From NCBI GenBank assembly GCA_007117945.1, contig SKTN01000387.1, positions 1 to 11,220 of the forward strand: DNA of 11,220 nucleotides. The letters run 5' to 3'. The notes beneath the pieces are model-generated. The model was not told the DNA's origin. It was given only the letters and a program-made list of their open reading frames with translations, and ran no database searches. Shown here one piece after another: positions 7,106-11,220 of the stretch. This stretch comes from Nitriliruptoraceae bacterium. GTDB lineage: Bacteria > Actinomycetota > Nitriliruptoria > Nitriliruptorales > Nitriliruptoraceae. Every line of letters begins with the position of its first letter. Position 1 is the first letter of the stretch. Both the position numbers and the translations under genes were made by a program.

Positions 7106-7114
7106 TGCTGTCTG

Positions 7115-8095
7115 GTGTGGCGCGAAGGCTACGTGCGTGGTGGTGAGACCCGGTTCTACGTGCGCGCCCTGGGGTCGCCCTCGTGGCGTGAACCCACGCC
7201 CACGCTGACCGAGGCGCCCCCGGGACCCGCCGGTGCGGGCGGCGAGGACGCTCCCGGGGACGACCTCGCGCTCCTGCTCCACGGCTGGCCCCAGGACGGC
7301 TCGTCCTGGGAGGCGGTGGCGCAGCAGTTGGCCGCCGCCGGCTACCGCGTGGTGTGCCCCGACCTGAAGGGGTTCGGGCGCTCGGACGCGCCCCGGAGCG
7401 GCTACGACCCCGCGACCCTGGCCGACGAGACCGCCCAGCTGATCCGCAACCTCCACGCCCGCAAGGCGCTGCTGGTGGGCCACGACTGGGGCGGTGCAAT
7501 CGCCCTGGCGACCGCCTTCCGTCATCCGGGACGCGTGCGGGCCCTGGTCGTGGCGTCCTCGCCCTTCCGCCAGCTCGACCTGACCGTGTCCTGGCACGTC
7601 CCCCTGTTCAACCTCCCCGTGCTGCCGCAGCTGGCCTTCCGCGTGGCCGGTCGTCCCCTGACCCGCGCCGCGATCCGCTACTCGGCCGTGGTCCAGACGC
7701 CCTTCGACGCTGCCGCCATGGACCGGTACGCCGACGCGGTCACCGTGGCGCCCAGCGCCTGGCTGGAGTACTACCGGACCCTGTCGCGCAAGGCCCTGGT
7801 GGACTGGGGGGTGCGCAAGGTGCGCCGCCGGGTGCCCCTCCTGCGCCAGCCCGCCGAGCCCCACCGCCTGCGGGTCCCGGCCATCGTGATCTGGGGCGAG
7901 GAGGACCGTGTCACCCCCTTCCACCTCGCCGGTCGGGTCGCCCATGACCTCGACGCGGAGCTCATCGCGCTGCCGGGCGTCGGCCACCTCGTCCATGAGG
8001 AGGCACCCGACGCCGTGGCCAGGGCGGTGCTGGACCTCGCGGGGCCCGGTCCCCTGGCGGTGGAGGGCAGCACCGGGTCACCGGGGGACGCGTGA
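7115..8095 (+). CDS. Alpha/beta hydrolase, epoxide hydrolase-like
   Basis: A 326-residue alpha/beta-fold hydrolase, probably cytoplasmic. The oxyanion-hole motif is LLLHGWPQDGSSW (His56). PDLKGFGRSD follows, then the nucleophile elbow LVGHDWGGAIAL with Asp124. The acid is probably Asp264 in WGEEDRVTP, and the catalytic base His291 in GVGHLVHEEAP. An Asp nucleophile with the HGxP motif and a cap-domain LEYYR (Tyr219/Tyr220) is the pattern of epoxide hydrolases. Haloalkane or fluoroacetate dehalogenases share the triad and remain possible. GTG 7115 is preferred over GTG 7043 because of the GGAGG upstream and because the upstream translation is low-complexity. Residues of roughly 18-48, between the first two strands, form a Pro/Gly/Ala-rich insertion longer than usual. 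The stop overlaps the start of the HAD gene by 4 bases, implying coupled translation. Substrate unknown. Confidence 0.88.
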   Translation: MWREGYVRGGETRFYVRALGSPSWREPTPTLTEAPPGPAGAGGEDAPGDDLALLLHGWPQDGSSWEAVAQQLAAAGYRVVCPDLKGFGRSDAPRSGYDPATLADETAQLIRNLHARKALLVGHDWGGAIALATAFRHPGRVRALVVASSPFRQLDLTVSWHVPLFNLPVLPQLAFRVAGRPLTRAAIRYSAVVQTPFDAAAMDRYADAVTVAPSAWLEYYRTLSRKALVDWGVRKVRRRVPLLRQPAEPHRLRVPAIVIWGEEDRVTPFHLAGRVAHDLDAELIALPGVGHLVHEEAPDAVARAVLDLAGPGPLAVEGSTGSPGDA

Positions 8096-8751
8096 GCCCG
8101 GAGGATCCGGCCGGGGTGGTGTTCGACTGCGACGGGACCCTGGCCGACACCGAGCCGATCTCCGACGCCGCATGGGCGGACGTGCTGGGCGACCTCGGGT
8201 ACGTGCCCACCGACGAGGACCGCCGTGCCACCGTGGGACGGCCCTATCCCGTGACCTTCGCCCACTTCGCCACCCGCGTGCCACTGGGGGATCCGGCGGC
8301 CTTCCGTGGACGCCTGCGCGCGCGGTTCCTGGCGCGTTTCGACGCCGATCTGACCCTCTTCGACGACGCCGTCGGGGTGCTGCGTGAGCTGGTGGCCGCC
8401 GGCGTCCCCGTCGCGGTGGCCTCCTCGTCCAGCCATGCCCACGTCGACCGTGTCCTGGCACGTGCCGGTGTCGCGGAGCTGGTCGGCGCCGTGATCGGCG
8501 CCGACGACGTGACACGGCACAAGCCCCAGCCGGAGCCCTACCTCAGCGCGGCCACGGCCCTCGGTGTGCCGCCACGGCGGTGCGCAGCGGTGGAGGACAC
8601 CGACGTCGGGGTGGCCAGCGCCCGCGCGGCCGGGATGTTCACCGTTGCCGTCCTCCGGGGCCACCTGCCCCCAGCCGATCTCGCCCACGCGCACCGGGTG
8701 GTCGAGCGGCTGACCCGGGCCGACCTCTCGCCCGGACCCCGGAGAGGGTGA
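8092..8751 (+). CDS. HAD-superfamily hydrolase, beta-phosphoglucomutase/CbbY-like
   Basis: A 219-residue phosphatase or phosphomutase of the haloacid dehalogenase superfamily. Motif I is VVFDCDGTLADTEP, with nucleophile Asp12 and acid/base Asp14. Motif II is VAVASSSSHAHV. The motif III Lys is Lys144 in HKPQPEPY. Motif IV is AVEDTDVGVASARAAGM, with metal-binding Glu168 and Asp169. A helical cap sits between motifs I and II, as in the beta-phosphoglucomutase/phosphoglycolate phosphatase group. The cap gives no firm substrate, so a sugar-phosphate phosphatase or mutase are both open. The GTG start overlaps the preceding hydrolase stop (GTGA), with a GGGGG run 4 bases upstream, so the two genes are almost certainly cotranscribed. 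The gene converges on the esterase gene with 21 bases between stops. Confidence 0.92.
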   Translation: MSPEDPAGVVFDCDGTLADTEPISDAAWADVLGDLGYVPTDEDRRATVGRPYPVTFAHFATRVPLGDPAAFRGRLRARFLARFDADLTLFDDAVGVLRELVAAGVPVAVASSSSHAHVDRVLARAGVAELVGAVIGADDVTRHKPQPEPYLSAATALGVPPRRCAAVEDTDVGVASARAAGMFTVAVLRGHLPPADLAHAHRVVERLTRADLSPGPRRG

Positions 8752-8772
8752 GCGGCCCCGACGGCGCCCGGT

Positions 8773-9738
8773 TCAGCGCAGGTGCTGCGCGGCGAAGGCG
8801 AGCTCCTCACGGACCCGGTGGGAGCCGCCACCACCGTGCTCGTCGAAGGGGTAGGCCAGGGTGCGCACCTGCCCCCCGTGGTGGTTGGCGACGGCGTAGA
8901 CGGTCGAGGGGGGGCAGACCGCGTCGGCGAGGCCCGTCGCGAGCAACGTCGGCGCGGTGCTGCGCCGCGCGTGGTTGACCACGTCGAGGTAGGACAGGGT
9001 CGTGAACACCTGCTCGAGGTGGTCGGGATGGGCGCGGCAGTAGGTGGCGATCTCCGCGTAGGGATCCTCGTCGGTGACGTCCACGGCCCTGCGGATGTGG
9101 GCGAGGAACGGCACGGCCGCCATGACGGCCTGCACGCGGCTGTCGAGGGAGCCGGCCGCAAGGGCGAGCCCACCTCCCTGGCTGACACCGGCGGTCGCGA
9201 CCCGGCTGTCGTCCACCTCCGGCAGGGCCCGTGCCACCTCGACGGCGCGGGCGGCGTCGATGAACAGCCGGGTCAGGTAGGCGGTGTCGGGGTCGAGGAT
9301 GCCGCGGGTCAGGAACCCGGGGCTCGCGGGCGCACCGGTGTCCTGGGGGTCCGCGGTGACACCCGCCGTGGAACTCGAGCCCTGCCCGCGGCTGTCCATG
9401 ATCAGGTGCGCGTAGCCGGCGGAGGACCACACCAGGCGGTCGTGGGGCAGACCCCGGCCGCCGCTGTAGCTGGCGAACTCCACGACCGCGGGCAGCGGCC
9501 CGTCCCGGTGGGCGGGCAGGAGCAGCCAGGCGGCGATCGGGCTGCCGCCGTAGCCCGGGAAGCGCAGGTCGAACACCTCGACCGTGCGCAGGCCGGCGTC
9601 GACCGGGTTGCGCACGACCTCGGGAGGATGGGCGCGGGCGGCGGTGAGCTGGCGCTGCCAGAAGGCGTCGAAGTCGGGCGGTTCGGCGACCTCGGGTCGG
9701 TAGCGCTCGAGTTCATCGAGGGGGAGATCGACCAGCAA
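8773..9738 (-). CDS. Acetylxylan esterase/cephalosporin-C deacetylase family (carbohydrate esterase family 7)
   Basis: A deacetylase of small acetylated sugars and related esters, 321 residues, the usual CE7 length, with no signal peptide. The N-terminus LVDLPLDELERYRPE and PPDFDAFW match the family start, which sets the TTG at 9738-9736. That TTG has AGGAG on the minus strand with a 7-base spacer; earlier in-frame starts would add 84 unrelated residues. Family motifs are DSRGQGSS (RGQ), AGVSQGGGLALAAGS with nucleophile Ser186, TGLADAVCPPSTV with Asp272, and YPFDEHGGGGS with His301. Triad spacing is close to that of characterised members (about 181/269/298 in B. subtilis). The conserved Glu after the catalytic His is Gly here, while a Glu precedes it. 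The gene lies downstream of the GGDEF gene on the same strand, 77 bases away. Family is secure; natural substrate unknown. Confidence 0.93.
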   Translation of the reverse strand: MLVDLPLDELERYRPEVAEPPDFDAFWQRQLTAARAHPPEVVRNPVDAGLRTVEVFDLRFPGYGGSPIAAWLLLPAHRDGPLPAVVEFASYSGGRGLPHDRLVWSSAGYAHLIMDSRGQGSSSTAGVTADPQDTGAPASPGFLTRGILDPDTAYLTRLFIDAARAVEVARALPEVDDSRVATAGVSQGGGLALAAGSLDSRVQAVMAAVPFLAHIRRAVDVTDEDPYAEIATYCRAHPDHLEQVFTTLSYLDVVNHARRSTAPTLLATGLADAVCPPSTVYAVANHHGGQVRTLAYPFDEHGGGGSHRVREELAFAAQHLR

Positions 9739-9745
9739 CGGTGTG

Positions 9746-9750
9746 CTCCT
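9746..9750 (-). promoter_or_regulatory. Ribosome binding site of the CE7 esterase gene
   Basis: AGGAG on the minus strand, 7 bases before the TTG at 9738-9736. It supports an uncommon TTG start that also matches the family N-terminus. Confidence 0.75.
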
Positions 9751-9759
9751 GTGGTCCTG

Positions 9760-9782
9760 GGGGCCCGCTGTGGCTGGGCCCC
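9760..9782 (-). terminator. GC hairpin between the GGDEF and esterase genes, possible terminator or attenuator
   Basis: GGGGCCC at 9760-9766 pairs perfectly with GGGCCCC at 9776-9782 across a 9-base loop. It lies 34 bases past the stop of the GGDEF gene and 10 bases before the esterase ribosome site on the same strand. No T-run follows. Each arm is also nearly self-complementary. It may end the upstream transcript or reduce read-through into the esterase gene; the role is inferred. Confidence 0.4.
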
Positions 9783-9815
9783 GTGCTGTCGCGGTCCCGG
9801 ACGGTGGCGACGGGG

Positions 9816-11220
9816 TCAGCTGGCAACGCGGTCCTTGCCATCGTGCTTGGCCTGGTACAGCGAGTGGTCCGCCGCGGCCAGCAGGTGCGCCACATCGGTG
9901 GCGTGGGCGGCGCTCGCCACCCCGATGCTGACGGTGACCACCAGGTCCGGGTGCAGCTGCTGCCAGTCGACGTCGCGGATGCGCTCGCACAGCTGCTGTG
10001 CGGCCTGCACGGCGTCGGACAGGCGCGTGTCGGGGAAGGCCACGGCGAACTCCTCCCCGCCGTAGCGCGCCGTCAGGTCGCTCGCCCGGGTGTGGTCGCG
10101 CAGTACCCCCGCGGTGCGTCGCAGCACCTCGTCCCCGAGCTGGTGACCGAAGCGGTCGTTGACGCGTTTGAAGTCGTCGAGGTCGAGCAGGGCCAGGCTG
10201 AGCTCCTGGCCGTCACGGCGCGCGCTGCAGAAGGCATCCTGGAGGTCGCGGTCGAGGGCACGGCGGTTGGCCAACCCCGTCAGGCCGTCGGTGACGCTCT
10301 CCTGTTCCGCACGCGCGAGCCGGTAGGCGATCTGCAGCGCCTCGAGGCGCTCGGTGGAGCGTTCGTCGAAGCGGCGTTGTTCCGTGCGGTGGTAGCGGCG
10401 GAACCACACCAGGGCCCCGGCGTGGTCGCCGAAGGCCTCGTAGACCTCCGAGAGCGCCAGGCAGGCCTCGGCCAGCTCCGTTGCGGTCCCGAGCCGTTCG
10501 GCCTCCACCGCGGCGAGGTGCAGCAGCTCCAGGGCCTCCTCGCTGCGTTGCTGGCGTGCCCGCACCCGCCCGAGGAAGGTGGCGGTCTCGCACCATCCCT
10601 GGGTGTCGCTGAGCGCCCGCTTCAGCTCGAGGGCCTCCTGGAAGTACCCCGCGGCGACCTCCAGGTCGTCGCGGGCCTGGTGGACGATGCCGACGTTGGT
10701 GAGCGCCATCGCCCACCCACGATGGTTGCCGAGCTCCTCCCAGATCACGCGGGCCCGGTGCAGCATCGCCAGGCCGTCGTCGTAGCGGCGTTGGTCGGTC
10801 AGCACCTTGCCGAGGTTGTTGTGGCAGGCGGCGAGACCGTCGCGGTCGCCGAGCACCTCGCGTCGAGCCAGGGCGCTGCGGTAGGCGCGCTCGGCCTCGA
10901 TGAGGTCACCCTGGTGGTAGGCGACGATGCCGAGGTTGTTCTCCACATCCGAGCGTCCCTGCTCGTCGCCCAGCGCGTCGTGGAGTTCCAGGGCTGCCAG
11001 CAGTCGGGCCACCGCCTCGTCGGGCTGACCGAGGTAGATGTGGATCGTGCCGAGGTCCTGCAGGGTCGCTGCCCGCGCGGACGCGGAGGAGTCCGGCAGC
11101 AGCTCCAGGGCGTCGGTGAGCAGGCGCAGCGCCTCCCCGTACTCGCTCACACGCCAGCGGCAGGAGCCCTCGAGGAGCAGGACGCGGCCACGGTGGTCCG
11201 CGCTCGCGCGGCGATCCGCC
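9816..11220 (-). CDS. TPR-repeat diguanylate cyclase (GGDEF domain), 5' end outside window
   Basis: Predicted to make the second messenger c-di-GMP from two GTP. The frame stays open to the right edge of the window, so the GTG near 11150 is unlikely to be the start; the in-frame sequence beyond it still reads like helical repeat. The visible N-terminal part is at least six tetratricopeptide repeats with an exact 40-residue period (for example NNLGIVAYHQGDLIEAERAY and NNLGKVLTDQRRYDDGLAML), the type with a GD-G turn seen in MalT- and Rap-like sensors. A short helical linker (AYRLARAEQESVTDGLTGLANRR split across the junction) leads to the cyclase domain at about 9830-10310. That domain has LLDLDDFKRVNDRFGH, the active site RYGGEEF (10047-10061) and the inhibitory I-site RASD (10077-10088), five residues upstream. 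No membrane segment is seen. It is expected to be an active, product-inhibited enzyme whose TPR part senses a protein or peptide partner; that last point is inference. Confidence 0.95.
   Translation of the reverse strand, partial: ADRRASADHRGRVLLLEGSCRWRVSEYGEALRLLTDALELLPDSSASARAATLQDLGTIHIYLGQPDEAVARLLAALELHDALGDEQGRSDVENNLGIVAYHQGDLIEAERAYRSALARREVLGDRDGLAACHNNLGKVLTDQRRYDDGLAMLHRARVIWEELGNHRGWAMALTNVGIVHQARDDLEVAAGYFQEALELKRALSDTQGWCETATFLGRVRARQQRSEEALELLHLAAVEAERLGTATELAEACLALSEVYEAFGDHAGALVWFRRYHRTEQRRFDERSTERLEALQIAYRLARAEQESVTDGLTGLANRRALDRDLQDAFCSARRDGQELSLALLDLDDFKRVNDRFGHQLGDEVLRRTAGVLRDHTRASDLTARYGGEEFAVAFPDTRLSDAVQAAQQLCERIRDVDWQQLHPDLVVTVSIGVASAAHATDVAHLLAAADHSLYQAKHDGKDRVAS
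10380..11100 (-). repeat. Coding tandem repeat: six TPR units with a 120-base period
   Basis: Within the GGDEF gene, the signature positions QDLG, NNLG, NNLG, TNVG, TFLG and LALS follow one another at exactly 40 residues (120 bases). The units have diverged at DNA level, so this is an old protein repeat rather than a recent duplication. Boundaries are approximate. Confidence 0.8.

Noticed and set aside
7043..7114. Upstream GTG start (7043) for the alpha/beta hydrolase
   Set aside because: The extra residues are low-complexity and the frame would run through the candidate -10 box. GGAGG at 7101-7105 fits the 7115 start.
5705..7996. 763-codon minus-strand open frame opposite glnE and the hydrolase
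   Set aside because: It spans two real genes in antisense and is rich in Gly, His, Gln and Val, typical of shadow translation.
8752..8772. Terminator between the convergent HAD and esterase genes
   Set aside because: The 21 bases contain only a short GGCGCC palindrome and no stable stem with a loop.
9739..9990. Upstream starts for the CE7 esterase
   Set aside because: They add 84 residues with no family match and overlap the end of the GGDEF gene. TTG 9738 fits both family length and the ribosome site.
8782..10065. 427-codon plus-strand open frame opposite the esterase and GGDEF genes
   Set aside because: Antisense to two clear family members and shows no domain.
9816..11150. GTG at 11150 as the start of the GGDEF gene
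   Set aside because: The frame is open to the window edge and the upstream residues (such as HRGRVLLLEGS) look like continuing repeat, so the gene probably starts outside.

Overview
This is a gene-dense, very GC-rich chromosomal segment. Third codon positions are almost all G or C, and GTG and TTG starts are common. Together with the order glnA2-glnE, which is known from mycobacteria and relatives, this points to a high-GC actinobacterium. The genus cannot be read from the window. There are no RNA genes, insertion sequences, phage genes or CRISPR arrays, and no gene-free stretch longer than about 140 bases.

Layout, left to right. (1) The 3' part of an Amt/AmtB ammonium channel gene (+), open at the window edge. 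(2) A long GC-rich hairpin between convergent genes. (3) A secernin-type peptidase C69 gene (-) with Cys at position 2. (4) A 137-base divergent intergenic region with candidate back-to-back promoters. (5) glnA2, a type I glutamine synthetase-like gene, followed 7 bases later by glnE, the bifunctional GS adenylyltransferase/adenylyl-removase (both +). (6) An epoxide hydrolase-like alpha/beta hydrolase gene overlapping a HAD phosphatase gene by 4 bases (both +). (7) On the minus strand at the right end, a TPR-GGDEF diguanylate cyclase gene (its 5' end lies outside the window) followed by a carbohydrate esterase family 7 acetyl esterase gene.

The left two thirds is a nitrogen-assimilation neighbourhood: ammonium entry (Amt), a glutamine synthetase-like ligase, and the enzyme that switches glutamine synthetase on and off. 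No PII gene (glnB/glnK) or glnD is in the window. The GS encoded here has Phe where adenylylated GS enzymes carry the target Tyr, so GlnE most likely acts on a different GS encoded elsewhere. The same GS also has about seven extra residues just before its catalytic flap glutamate. The right third is metabolic and signalling: a coupled hydrolase/phosphatase pair, an esterase, and a c-di-GMP synthase with an intact inhibitory I-site.

Most of the window is ordinary core-genome content. The points most worth a second look are the altered flap and missing adenylylation Tyr of GlnA2, the separate-gene counterpart of the two-domain soluble epoxide hydrolase, the GNRA-capped hairpin, a shared promoter-like 10-mer before glnA2 and the hydrolase, and a changed His-Glu motif in the esterase. 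I found no strong case for a wholly new system.
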